This document shows positions 8,493-16,859 of a stretch of DNA of 64,000 bases, piece after piece (the stretch's first letter is position 1; each line of letters begins with the position of its first letter). The stretch comes from CAUZWH01 sp965224275 (GTDB lineage: Bacteria > Pseudomonadota > Alphaproteobacteria > SHVV01): the NCBI GenBank assembly GCA_965224275.1, contig CBDCYR010000015.1, forward strand, positions 372,001 through 436,000, given 5' to 3'. A program made the translations under genes and the position numbers. The notes under the pieces are model-generated. The model saw only the letters and a list, made by a program, of their open reading frames with translations. It made no database searches and was not told the origin of the DNA.

Positions 8493-8617
8493 GGCTTGGT
8501 TGTCCCGGTTCGGATGTCGGTAACGAAACTACAATAGGTTTTCGGATTTCTCCATATGAGCCGCGTTGTTGAGATCGAGTCGTGTCGTGTCTTGGCGATG
8601 GCGCGGTGCGGGCGTGG

Positions 8618-9439
8618 TTAGTGCGAAGGGGGTGCATCAACAAAACCGCGAACAGCGGCAACGAAGGCGTGGAGGTTGTCCCATGGGATCATATGACCGA
8701 CGCCATCGATGCGCACACAACTGGCGCTGGGGATGGCGCTGGGGATGGCGCCGACGATTTCGTCGGCATCCTCTTCACGCACGGTGCCGCCCTTCTGCGC
8801 ATAGATCATGAAGGTTTCGCACCTGATGTCGGGTAACAGCTTATGGATGTCCTCTTCCTCGAACGAGCGGTGCGAGTGCTCGATCGCTTTGCGGTCGCAG
8901 GTCGGTAGCCACTCGTTGCGCAGGGCGAGTTGGTCGGCGGTCCAATTACGCAACACCGGATTGGACGTATCGACGGGGTCGCCGCGCGAGGCCGCGTCGA
9001 TGCCGTCGAAGTACCACTGCAGTGGGATGGGGTATTTGCGCCGCCCCGGGCCGGACACCGGTGGGTCCACCAGGATCATACGCCCAACGCTATCGGGTGC
9101 GTCAGCTGCGAGTCTGATCGCAATTCGCGCGCCCATCGAGTGACCCAATACGATCGGCGCATCGAGCCCGAGCGCCGCGATGAAGTTGGCGGTGTCACCG
9201 GCATAATCGGCGAGCCAATAGTTGAGATCGGGTCCGCCGGAAGACAGTCCGCGTCCTCGCGTATCGAGCGTGTAGACATGCGCGAACTCGGCCAGCCGAG
9301 CACTGATGAATTCCCAGGTAACTGCCGTGCTGGTAATGCCGGGAATAACGATCAATGGCGGTCCTTCGCCGGCGTGTTCGAGATAGTGCAAACGTATTCT
9401 ATCGGCGAGCAGGTGCTGACCGCGTACCTCGACGGGCAT
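8618..9439 (-). CDS. nicD: NicD-like alpha/beta hydrolase (N-formylmaleamate deformylase candidate)
   Basis: 273 aa alpha/beta hydrolase. The nucleophile elbow GHSMG puts Ser at residue 101, the acid is Asp125 in MILVD, and the base is His249 in GVGHM. The first two agree with my recollection of Pseudomonas putida NicD (S101, D125, H245). The His is four residues late because a 12-bp tandem duplication adds AIPS in AIPSAIPSAS. NicD removes formate from N-formylmaleamate in nicotinate breakdown. Its partner gene here, 25 bp upstream, resembles NicX, which makes that substrate, so the assignment is supported by context. An AAGGA site precedes the ATG at 9439. Another carboxylic-ester hydrolase is the alternative. 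Confidence 0.7.
   Translation of the reverse strand: MPVEVRGQHLLADRIRLHYLEHAGEGPPLIVIPGITSTAVTWEFISARLAEFAHVYTLDTRGRGLSSGGPDLNYWLADYAGDTANFIAALGLDAPIVLGHSMGARIAIRLAADAPDSVGRMILVDPPVSGPGRRKYPIPLQWYFDGIDAASRGDPVDTSNPVLRNWTADQLALRNEWLPTCDRKAIEHSHRSFEEEDIHKLLPDIRCETFMIYAQKGGTVREEDADEIVGAIPSAIPSASCVRIDGVGHMIPWDNLHAFVAAVRGFVDAPPSH
8724..8754. repeat. 12-bp tandem repeat inside the NicD-like gene
   Basis: The unit GGCGCTGGGGAT occurs about two and a half times. It is in frame and gives the repeated peptide AIPSAIPSAS just before the catalytic histidine region. It is a likely polymorphic site. Confidence 0.75.
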
Positions 9440-9464
9440 TCGTTATTTCCTTCGTTGACGCGCT

Positions 9465-10511
9465 TCAGTAAGCGCCGGTGTCGGCCTTCATCTCGGGTGG
9501 GACGACATCGCCATCGTGGATGATGGTCTCACCGTCGAGCGTCAGCGTGCAGCCGCGCAACGGCATGTCGAGGTGACACGGTGTGTCGTTGTCGCCGCCG
9601 AGTTCGGTGTTGGGTCCGGTTGAGAACAACACATTGCCGTAATACGCCAACGCGTCCATGCCGAGTTCCTTGTGCGGATCGGCCACCGCCATGTGATGCC
9701 AATCGGCGCGCTCGTTGAGGCCCCAGCCGATATGCGAGATCGCCCGCGCCTTGTCGTCGAATTTGGCCATGTAATTGCGGATCAACGCCGCATCCAGGCC
9801 GTCGCCGCGAATATCGGTAACCAGACCCTTCTCGATAACGATCTCCACCGGGCTCTGCACATAGCGCTTGAAGGCGCAGACGATGTCACCAGGAGCGAGA
9901 ACGACCCTGCCGTCGACGCCGTCCTCGTAGGCGCCGGTAAACATGAAGCCGGCGGGCCAATGATCCCAGCGACCGGGCTGGTCGGTATAGCCATACTCGG
10001 TCATTACCGGAAAAGCACCGAGGCGGTAGCGAACATCGGTTCCCGACGGCGAGGTGATGTGCATTTCCTTGGCGTTGCCGAGTAGGTGTTCGCCGATCTC
10101 GACGCGCCGACGCAGATCTTCGTTGGGGAACATCCGGATCAAGACTTCGAGGGGCTCAATCACTAACAGCATGCGTGTGCCCGACGCGGTGACCTCGTTT
10201 TGTTCGTCGGAAAACAACAAAAACATCAGGTCGATGACGATATCGGCTGCCTTGAGGGCATCGATTACCGGGCGATTGCCGGCGATCGGCGTTTTGCCAA
10301 TGTTGGCGGCGTAGCCGCCGTGCGCAATCGGCGCGGGTACGTTGACCTGATAGGCGCGCGCGCCTATCAATTGTGCGGCTGCCAGGAAGCTCTGGGCGTA
10401 GTCGGCATAGCCTTCACCCTGGGTGAGGACGGCGACGGTTTCTTCCGGCGTGACTTTGCATAGTTCAAGCTCGCGCTTGAACAAATCGACCATTCCCGCA
10501 TCCGTCGGCAT
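9465..10511 (-). CDS. nicX: NicX-like 2,5-dihydroxypyridine 5,6-dioxygenase (copy 1)
   Basis: 348 aa, close to the 350 aa of P. putida NicX. Several long segments match what I remember of NicX: GTRMLLVIEPLEVLIRMFPN, MTEYGYTDQPGRWDHWPAGF and LFSTGPNTELGG. The iron ligands would be H260 in ISHIGWG and H313/D315 in PCHLDMPLRGC. NicX opens the ring of 2,5-dihydroxypyridine to N-formylmaleamate with Fe(II) and O2. The fold also relates to M29 aminopeptidases, which are common mis-annotations. An AGGGG site precedes the ATG at 10511. The gene is followed by the NicD-like gene, the order expected for consecutive steps. Confidence 0.8.
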   Translation of the reverse strand: MPTDAGMVDLFKRELELCKVTPEETVAVLTQGEGYADYAQSFLAAAQLIGARAYQVNVPAPIAHGGYAANIGKTPIAGNRPVIDALKAADIVIDLMFLLFSDEQNEVTASGTRMLLVIEPLEVLIRMFPNEDLRRRVEIGEHLLGNAKEMHITSPSGTDVRYRLGAFPVMTEYGYTDQPGRWDHWPAGFMFTGAYEDGVDGRVVLAPGDIVCAFKRYVQSPVEIVIEKGLVTDIRGDGLDAALIRNYMAKFDDKARAISHIGWGLNERADWHHMAVADPHKELGMDALAYYGNVLFSTGPNTELGGDNDTPCHLDMPLRGCTLTLDGETIIHDGDVVPPEMKADTGAY

Positions 10512-10579
10512 ATTGGGGCCCCTGATTGTCGTCCTCGTGAGCGCGCGCAAAGTATCATCCGGTCTGGCAATCTAGAGAA

Positions 10580-10711
10580 CATTTCAGGATTGGCGTCGAC
10601 TCGGCCATCCCGCTCCCCCGGCCCAACCACCCCAAGGGTACCCTCCAAGAGTGACCAATGCTGTGGTGGTTGGGCCGGGGGAGCGGGATGGGTCGAGCCA
10701 ATCCTGAAATG
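10580..10711. mobile_element. 132-bp palindromic (MITE-like) element, copy 1
   Basis: The ends CATTTCAGGATTGG and CCAATCCTGAAATG are inverted, and the pairing continues for about 47 bases with two small bulges, leaving a central loop containing AGGGTACCCT. A second copy, 131 bp, sits at 44929-45059. No open reading frame is contained. It lies in the divergent spacer between the NicX-like gene and the oxidase at 10812. The 8 bases after the right end are CTCTACCG, as in copy 2, but the left flank here is CTAGAGAA, so no target duplication is seen for this copy. Confidence 0.85.
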
Positions 10712-10811
10712 CTCTACCGGTCAAGGCGACCGCGGCCGGGCGATAAATTGACGCTACGTGGCCACCCAACTAGCATCGGGTCATCAGTGGCTAGGAAGCG
10801 GGAGGCTCTTT

Positions 10812-11504
10812 ATGTCGGCAGTGGGAAATTTTCGGGACGAGCTGCAAGCGGCGGTCGACGAACGACACCAGGCCAATCATCCGTTCATCGATAAGTGGGC
10901 CGATGGCCAGATATCACGGGACGCTCTTACCGGTGCCTCGTGTGAGATCTGGCACTGGATCAGCAATCTCCTGCCCGAAGCATTTTTCAACATCTGCGCG
11001 AAATCGCCGCAAGATGTGATCGATATGGAGATGGAGAATCTCGAGGAAGAGACCGATCCCGAAAATCCGCACGAGCGGCTGATGATCCGCTTCATCGAAG
11101 CATGTGGGGTCAGCGAGGATGATCTCGGCAAACAACGCGGCTTGCCGACCACGCAATCTTGGCTCGACTGGGAGCTTCGCGCCGCGCGCGATCAACCCTG
11201 GTATGCCGCGGTTGCCGGCATTCATATCGCCAGCGAAGCTCAGGAACCCCGTCTTTTTACCCGCGTGCTCCCGGCTTTGCGTGAGACTTACAAGTTCTCC
11301 GAGCATGATTTGGAGTTCTTTTGGTTGCATGCCGAAGCCGACATCGAGCATGGCGGTCGCGCGTTCGAAATGTTGGTCAAGCACTGCCAAACCAGCGCCG
11401 AAAAAGAACTCGCGTTGCACTATGCGGTCGAGGGTGCGCGGATGAAATGGTTCTTCTGGGACGGCATTCACCTCCACTACGACATGAAGTATCCCTTGCA
11501 GTAG
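10812..11504 (+). CDS. Heme-oxygenase-fold protein (TenA/PqqC/diiron oxidase superfamily)
   Basis: 230 aa, all helical in appearance. The late helix WLHAEADIEHGG has H173, D177 and H180, the HxxxDxxH spacing of heme-oxygenase-like diiron oxidases and of CADD/PqqC relatives. Further acidic residues occur in IHIASEAQEP (E142). Such enzymes oxidise small amines, fatty acids or cofactor precursors with O2; the substrate here is unknown. Start chosen at 10812 because of the GGGAGG site; an upstream in-frame start at 10758 lacks one. The gene precedes the molybdenum hydroxylase gene on the same strand, separated by a hairpin. Confidence 0.7.
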   Translation: MSAVGNFRDELQAAVDERHQANHPFIDKWADGQISRDALTGASCEIWHWISNLLPEAFFNICAKSPQDVIDMEMENLEEETDPENPHERLMIRFIEACGVSEDDLGKQRGLPTTQSWLDWELRAARDQPWYAAVAGIHIASEAQEPRLFTRVLPALRETYKFSEHDLEFFWLHAEADIEHGGRAFEMLVKHCQTSAEKELALHYAVEGARMKWFFWDGIHLHYDMKYPLQ

Positions 11505-11530
11505 GATGCCCAACTGAAACGACTCTTGAG

Positions 11531-11552
11531 CGGGCCGCACAGCGGCCCGTTT
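11531..11552 (+). terminator. Probable intrinsic terminator
   Basis: CGGGCCGC and GCGGCCCG are perfect 8-bp inverted repeats with an ACA loop, followed by TTTC. It lies 26 bp after the stop of the oxidase gene and 20 bp before the molybdenum hydroxylase start. The T tract is short, so it may only reduce read-through. Confidence 0.6.
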
Positions 11553-11572
11553 CAATTAGATGTTGGCAGACC

Positions 11573-13957
11573 ATGACATCCAGCGGCCCAGGTCATATCG
11601 GTGAGTCCGTCCTGCGGGTCGAGGACGATCCGCTGTTGCGTGGACTCGGCTGCTTTCTTGACGATGTGCCTGAACTCCCGGCGACGATTCACTTGGGCTT
11701 CGTTCGCAGCCCCTACCCGCATGCAAAAATCAACGGCATCGATACGCGCGCGGCGAAAGAGTTGCCCGGCGTCATCGATGTACTGACCGCTGTGGATCTG
11801 GATGGCTTGATCAAACCAATCCAGGCAGACTTCGACAAGCCGGGATTCAAGATCACGCACCGTCACGCCCTCGCTACCGACCGGGTTCGTTTTGTCGGTG
11901 ACGCCGTGGCGGTGATACTCGCGGAGACCGCTTATGTGGCCGACGATGCGGTTGAGCTCATCGCGGTCGACTATGAGCCCTTGGTTGCGGTCGCCGACAT
12001 CACAAGTGCGCTCGCGCCCGACGCCCCGGCCGTGCACGACTACATCGAGAACAACATCGTTTTTGAAGGCGAGCAGAAGCCGGATGGCTTCGACGCCGTG
12101 TTCGACACTGCCGAGCGAATTCTCGAGGGCGAGTTTACGACCGCCCGGGTCGCCGTCGTTTCAATGGAAACGCGGGGCTGCGTCGCATCGTTCGATCGCC
12201 GGCGCGGTGCCCTGACGGTTTGGTCCTCGACCCAATTGCCGCACATCCTGCGCACCGCGTTGTGCGAGTTCCTCGATTTTCCCGACACCAAACTTCAGGT
12301 CATTGCCCCCGACGTCGGTGGCGGCTTTGGCATGAAGGCCTACGTTTACCCGGAAGAATTGATCGCGGCGGCGCTCGCGGTCAAACATCGCGGTACCTTC
12401 AAGTGGGTACAAGACCGCCAGGACGATTTCCTGACCAGCAACCACGCGCGCGAGCAGGTCTATAAGCTGAGCTATGCGCTCGACGCCGACGCACGGGTAT
12501 TGGCGATTAAGGCCGATGTTTCGGTTTCGGTCGGTGCCTACGCATCGTTTCCAATGGGGTCGAGCCTCGAAGCCAATGGTGGGCCACGCAATCTCCCTGG
12601 CCCCTATCGGTTTAGCCAGTTCGCCTTCAGCACGCGCGCGGTACTGACCCACACCTGCCCGACCGGCGCCTTTCGCGGCGTTTCTGCACCTTCGGCTTTT
12701 TTCGCCGTCGAGGGAATGATGGATCTCATCGCAAAGGAATACGGACTCGACCCGGTCGAGGTGCGGCGGCGTAATTTGATCCAGCCGCACGAGCTGCCGT
12801 TCACCAATGCCATGGGCCAGCGATACGATACCGGCAGCCATGTTGAGTGTTTGGATCGGGCGCTCGAAATCGCCAACTATGAAAAAGCGCGCAACGATCA
12901 AGCGGCGGCCAGCGCGCGTGATGGCAGGCTGCGCGGGATCGGTGTTGCCACGGTAACCGAGCAAACCGGCCAAGGCGCGTCACGCTACAAAGCGCGCGGG
13001 CTCTACCGCATTCCGGGCTATGACAGCGCGTTGATCAAGATCGAGCCGAGTGGCCGGGCAATCGCCTATATCAGCCAGGCGACGCAAGGCCAGGGCCATC
13101 TCACGGCGTTTGCCCAAATCGTCGCCGAAGAACTCGGGCTCAATGTCGCCGACGTCACCGTGGTCGAGGGTGATACCGACGTGGTGCCCTATGGCTCCGG
13201 CACGTTCGCCAGCCGGGGCGCTATTCTTGGCGGCGGTGCGACCATCAAAGCGGCGCGGGAGGTGTGTAGGAAAGTAAAGCGGATTGCCGCTCATTTGCTG
13301 GAAGCCAGCCCTGACGATATCGAGATTGGCGAAGGCAGGGCCTATGTCGCGGGCGTCCCGAAGATGCGGGTGAGCATCGCTGAAGTCGCCGCGATTGCCT
13401 ATTCACTGGAGGCGCGGCTGCTGCCCGAGGATGAGGAATACGGCCTCGAAGCCATCGCGCACTATGATCCGCCCACCGCGACCGTTTCCAATGCGACACA
13501 TATTGCTTTTGTCGCGGTCGATCCGCACACCGGCCTGGTCGAGGTCGAACGTTATGTCGTGGTCCATGATTGTGGCCGCGTGATCAATCCCATGCTCGTC
13601 GACGGCCAGGTTCACGGCGCGATCAGCAACGGGTTGGGCCAAGTGCTGACCGAGGGCGTGGTCTACTCGCCCGAAGGCCAGTTGCTCACCGCCAGCCTGC
13701 TCGACTATGACCTGCCGACCACCGCGGATATGCCGGACCTCGAAGTCGATCACTTCGAAACCCCGTCGGACATCACGCTCGGTGGTTTCAAAGGGGTGGG
13801 TGAAGGCGGCGTGATCGGTGCCGTGCCTGCCCTCGCCGGCGCTGTCCGCGACGCGCTATCGGTGCTCGGCGATGTCGAGATCAATCAGTTGCCACTGCCG
13901 CCCGACCGTGTGCTCGACCTGATCGAACGCGCGCGCCAAAACGCGGCGGCAGCATAG
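11573..13957 (+). CDS. Xanthine dehydrogenase/CO dehydrogenase-family molybdopterin large subunit
   Basis: 794 aa, the usual length of a stand-alone large subunit. Visible motifs: the N-terminal RGLGCFLDDVPELP entry, the molybdopterin-binding GGGFGMK at 249-255, TGAFRGVSAPSAFF (the family AFRGxGxPQ region) and the catalytic GVGEGG with Glu744. These enzymes hydroxylate N-heterocycles or aldehydes using water. The [2Fe-2S] small subunit and the FAD subunit that it needs are not in the window, so it must borrow them, have lost them, or be encoded with them elsewhere. Next to NicX-like genes, hydroxylation of a pyridine ring is a reasonable guess. Start at 11573 fits the family N-terminus. Confidence 0.85.
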   Translation: MTSSGPGHIGESVLRVEDDPLLRGLGCFLDDVPELPATIHLGFVRSPYPHAKINGIDTRAAKELPGVIDVLTAVDLDGLIKPIQADFDKPGFKITHRHALATDRVRFVGDAVAVILAETAYVADDAVELIAVDYEPLVAVADITSALAPDAPAVHDYIENNIVFEGEQKPDGFDAVFDTAERILEGEFTTARVAVVSMETRGCVASFDRRRGALTVWSSTQLPHILRTALCEFLDFPDTKLQVIAPDVGGGFGMKAYVYPEELIAAALAVKHRGTFKWVQDRQDDFLTSNHAREQVYKLSYALDADARVLAIKADVSVSVGAYASFPMGSSLEANGGPRNLPGPYRFSQFAFSTRAVLTHTCPTGAFRGVSAPSAFFAVEGMMDLIAKEYGLDPVEVRRRNLIQPHELPFTNAMGQRYDTGSHVECLDRALEIANYEKARNDQAAASARDGRLRGIGVATVTEQTGQGASRYKARGLYRIPGYDSALIKIEPSGRAIAYISQATQGQGHLTAFAQIVAEELGLNVADVTVVEGDTDVVPYGSGTFASRGAILGGGATIKAAREVCRKVKRIAAHLLEASPDDIEIGEGRAYVAGVPKMRVSIAEVAAIAYSLEARLLPEDEEYGLEAIAHYDPPTATVSNATHIAFVAVDPHTGLVEVERYVVVHDCGRVINPMLVDGQVHGAISNGLGQVLTEGVVYSPEGQLLTASLLDYDLPTTADMPDLEVDHFETPSDITLGGFKGVGEGGVIGAVPALAGAVRDALSVLGDVEINQLPLPPDRVLDLIERARQNAAAA

Positions 13958-13972
13958 CCCGGGCTTAGTTGA

Positions 13973-13985
13973 TGGAATCCACTAG
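13973..13985. repeat. Degenerate CTAG-associated palindrome
   Basis: TGGAATCCA followed by CTAG looks like the 13-bp core seen elsewhere with four central bases missing. It lies 16 bp after the stop codon of the molybdenum hydroxylase gene and, unlike the other copies, does not overlap a stop codon. Confidence 0.5.
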
Positions 13986-14040
13986 ATTAATTCGGCGGCG
14001 CCGTGCTTCGAGACTGCGAAGGATCCAGTGTGTTCGCGCC

Positions 14041-14153
14041 GCACCCCCTCACCCCCGCCCTCTCCCCGACGGGGCGAGGGAGCTAGTTGAGTACGCGGCA
14101 CAAGCCCTCGCCCCTAAGCCTAAGAATGGGGAGAGGCGTGGGGTGAAGCGGGC
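14041..14153. repeat. GC-rich inverted intergenic repeat
   Basis: The stretch opens with ACCCCCTCACCCCCGCCCTC and closes with GGGGAGAGGCGTGGGGTG, forming a long imperfect hairpin downstream of the molybdenum hydroxylase gene. A related inverted unit lies on the other side of the NicF-like gene at 14882-14997. These resemble the common repeated intergenic palindromes of alphaproteobacteria and have no coding potential. Confidence 0.6.
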
Positions 14154-14170
14154 TTTCGCAGGTTCGTGAT

Positions 14171-14847
14171 TTACTCCGCAGCCACCTGGTCACGCCCAGC
14201 TAGGGCTGCCATCACTTCCGCGGCCGTCATCAGATCGGCGTATTTCTGACCCATGTCGAACAGGCTGGCATCGTGGGGCCCGATCGCGCGGTCGCCGACG
14301 CAATCGGTAACGACGATAGGCTTGAACCCATAGCCGAGCGCGTCGACCGCGGTCGCCCGCACGCAGCCGCTGGTCGTACAGCCGGCGATCAGAACTGAAT
14401 CGGCGCCCTGTAACGCCAACCAGCTGCCATAGTCGGTTTGAAAGAATGCCGAGGCATTGCGTTTGCGAACCACCAACTCGCCGGGTGTTGGCATGAGGAC
14501 CGGAACGATCTGAGAGTTTGGCGCGGTTTCGGTGAGTTCTTTGAGCGAGGGGACTTTGTCGGAAAGCAGATTGTGATCGCTGCCGTCGTCGGCGAAGACC
14601 ACACGCGTGTGGGCGATCGGAATGTCGTGGGTGCGGCAGAAATCCAGCAACACCACAGTCTGCTCGATGGCATGGTGTCGTCGAGAGGACCTTCGCCTGG
14701 CTCAACCGCATGTATGTTGCCGCCGCCGAGTGCCTCGGCATCATCGAACCCAACCACGAAGTCGACAATGCACAGCGAGGGCCGCTCGCCAAGGCCGAGC
14801 GAGTGACCAAATCCCTGCTTCTTGAAAATTTCTAGTTCTGAGTCCAT
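14171..14847 (-). pseudogene. Isochorismatase-family amidase (NicF-like), broken by a 38-bp insertion
   Basis: The first part (14847 down to about 14713) reads MDSELEIFKKQGFGHSLGLG...LCIVDFVVGF with the catalytic Asp; the second part, in another frame from 14674, reads AIEQTVVLLDFCRTHDIPI and holds the catalytic Cys in AGCTTSGCVRA. Deleting 14675-14712 joins them in frame as GGGNIHAIEQTVVLLDF. Of those 38 bp, 32 (14677-14708) are identical to an internal part of the IS5 transposase gene, and GCATG flanks the insert on both sides. NicF hydrolyses maleamate to maleate and ammonia. An intact relative is encoded at 31720. Confidence 0.85.
14677..14708. repeat. 32-bp internal fragment of the IS5 transposase gene
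   Basis: These 32 bases are identical to 4651-4682 and 17625-17656, the part encoding VVERTFAWLN. The fragment does not include an IS end. It is flanked by GCATG at 14670-14674 and 14708-14712, so it looks like a patch inserted at a break in the amidase gene. Confidence 0.9.
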
Positions 14848-14881
14848 GCGATTCTCCTGTCATACCCGGCAACATCCGCAG

Positions 14882-14997
14882 ATATTTTGCCCCCCACCCA
14901 ACCCTCTCCCCGAACATAAAACTTGGGGGAGAGGGCTTCTTGCAGTGCGCACGATAGGCTCCCTCTCCTTTCGGAGAGAGGGCGGGGGGTGAGGGTC
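14882..14997. repeat. GC-rich inverted intergenic repeats
   Basis: Two hairpins in series: CCCTCTCCCC with GGGGGAGAGGG, then CCCTCTCC with GGAGAGAGGG, ending in CGGGGGGTGAGGGT. The last block is an inverted copy of the block at 14042-14066 on the other side of the NicF-like gene. It may act as a bidirectional terminator between the two genes. Confidence 0.6.
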
Positions 14998-15022
14998 TTG
15001 ATAAACCCTGCACCGATTGTGG

Positions 15023-16057
15023 CTAAACCGGAGTCTTCAGATCGTCGGGCAGTAACACACCGTTTTCGATGATCATCTCGTCATCGAGGTAAGCCGTGCA
15101 GTTTCTCATCGGCAAGTCCATATGACACTGGGTATCGTTGTCACCGCCGAATTCGAGGTTGGGTCCCAACGAGAACAGGACGATGCCATCATAGGCGCGC
15201 CCATCCATGCCGATCCCCTTGAGGATCCATTCACATTTTTCGTTGGTTCCCCAGCCGATATGCGAGATGGCATAGGCCCGAGGATCATCGTAGCTGTCCA
15301 TGAACTTGCGAACTTCGTCGGCGTGTTCACCGCCCTTGATCTCGGTCACAAAGCCGTCCTCGACGATGAATTCGATCGGTTGGCGTACGAACTCCATACT
15401 CGGATAAATGATGTCGCGTTGTGCCATGATCACCCGGCCATTGACCGTCTTATCCTCCGGGCAATGCGCCGCGAGCCCGCCCGGCCAATGGTCCCAGCGG
15501 CCGGGTTCGTCGGTATAGCCATATTCGGAAAGCGGCTTATAGCCGGCGCCAAACGTGTAGCTGATGTCGGTGCCGAGCGCATTGGTAAAGCGGAAGCTTT
15601 TGGCAGCGCGAAGTCGATCGACGCTTGCTTCGGTGCGTGCTTTGAGCTCCGGCGTCGGCAACAGCCGTTCGAGCGTATCGATTTCCTCGCAGACCAGCAG
15701 GATCCGCGTCCCCGCCTGCTTTATCGCGGCTTCCTCGGCCGAGAACGAGGCGACAAACAGGTCGACGACCATGTCGGCATCCTTGCAAATCGTCAGGGCA
15801 TCGGCGTTGTCGCCCAACGGATTGGCGCCGAAGTTAGCGAAACGCTCCTCAAGCGAGGTCTCAACCCCTGGGCGCAGGTGCACGTCGATGGCTTTGGCAC
15901 CAATCGTCTCGGCGGCGGACAGGAACGCGGTGGCGTAATCGCTTAAGCAGGTGCCGTCATGGAGCACGGCGACGGTTTCGCCTGCGTTCAATTTGCAGAG
16001 CTCGAGCTGTTGGCGAAACAAAGCCGTCATCTGTGCTTGGGTTGCCGGTGCCGTCAT
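15023..16057 (-). CDS. NicX-like 2,5-dihydroxypyridine 5,6-dioxygenase paralogue (copy 2)
   Basis: 344 aa, clearly related to the protein at 9465-10511 but diverged. It keeps SEYGYTDEPGRWDHWPGG and the putative Fe(II) ligands H266 (ISHIGWG) and H312/D314 (QCHMDLPMRNC). The N-terminal half is more different, so its substrate may be a related hydroxypyridine rather than 2,5-dihydroxypyridine itself. A strong GGGAGG site precedes the ATG at 16057. It lies between the NicF-like gene and the amidohydrolase on the same strand, forming a plausible amide/heterocycle catabolic unit. Confidence 0.75.
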   Translation of the reverse strand: MTAPATQAQMTALFRQQLELCKLNAGETVAVLHDGTCLSDYATAFLSAAETIGAKAIDVHLRPGVETSLEERFANFGANPLGDNADALTICKDADMVVDLFVASFSAEEAAIKQAGTRILLVCEEIDTLERLLPTPELKARTEASVDRLRAAKSFRFTNALGTDISYTFGAGYKPLSEYGYTDEPGRWDHWPGGLAAHCPEDKTVNGRVIMAQRDIIYPSMEFVRQPIEFIVEDGFVTEIKGGEHADEVRKFMDSYDDPRAYAISHIGWGTNEKCEWILKGIGMDGRAYDGIVLFSLGPNLEFGGDNDTQCHMDLPMRNCTAYLDDEMIIENGVLLPDDLKTPV

Positions 16058-16859
16058 GGTTTCCTCCCTTGCCTATCGGAGGCAAGGTTGCCGGTAGCGC
16101 CCGGGAAAAGCAAGCGAGTGCCTGAACGCGACGCCGTTTTAGGCCATGTAGATCCCGTCGCTCGCGATGAGCGTGCCGCCGCTAACAACACGCCTGGCTG
16201 GTCCGCGTGACGCAATCGCCTCGGCCCGCGTTTCGTGGGGTAGCAGAACAAAGTCAGCCCGGCACCCCACCTCCAAACCATAGCGTTCCAAACCAAGCGC
16301 CCGCGCCCCACCATAAGTTGCCAAATCGAACGCCAGGTCGAGATCGGCGTCGGTTCTGAAGCCGCTGCGCATCGCCAGCAGCATGGCGCGTTCAAGCATG
16401 TCGGCGTTGCCGAAGGGAGACCAACAGTCGCGGATGCTGTCGGAACCCAGGCACACGGTTACCCCGGCCTCGCGTAGCAACTTGACCGGCGGGAACGATA
16501 CGTTGCCCGGCGCCGCGGTCATGATCGAAATCTCCTGCCTGGCCAGCAGCTCGGCCAATCGTGCGGCCTCGCGCGGCTCGATCGAGCCCAGGCTATAGGC
16601 ATGGCTGATCATGACCCGTCCCTGCAGCCCCAATGCCCGGGTGCGCTCCGCGATCAACTCGATCGAAAATGCGCCCAGACTGCCGGTCTCGTGGTGATGG
16701 ATATCGATGCCTACCGATCGCCGGTCGGCGATCGCGAAAATGGTGTCGAGATGGGCGACGGGGTCGCGATCTATGGCGCTGGGGTCGATACCACCGACGA
16801 TGTCGGCGCCCAGCCCGATCGCCTCGTCGATGAGCTCGGCGGTACCAGGCGCGGCCTCA

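Noticed and set aside
15122..15946. Long open frame on the plus strand (274 codons) opposite the second NicX-like gene
   Set aside because: It is a shadow of the coding frame with no family match; GC-rich codon use leaves such frames open.
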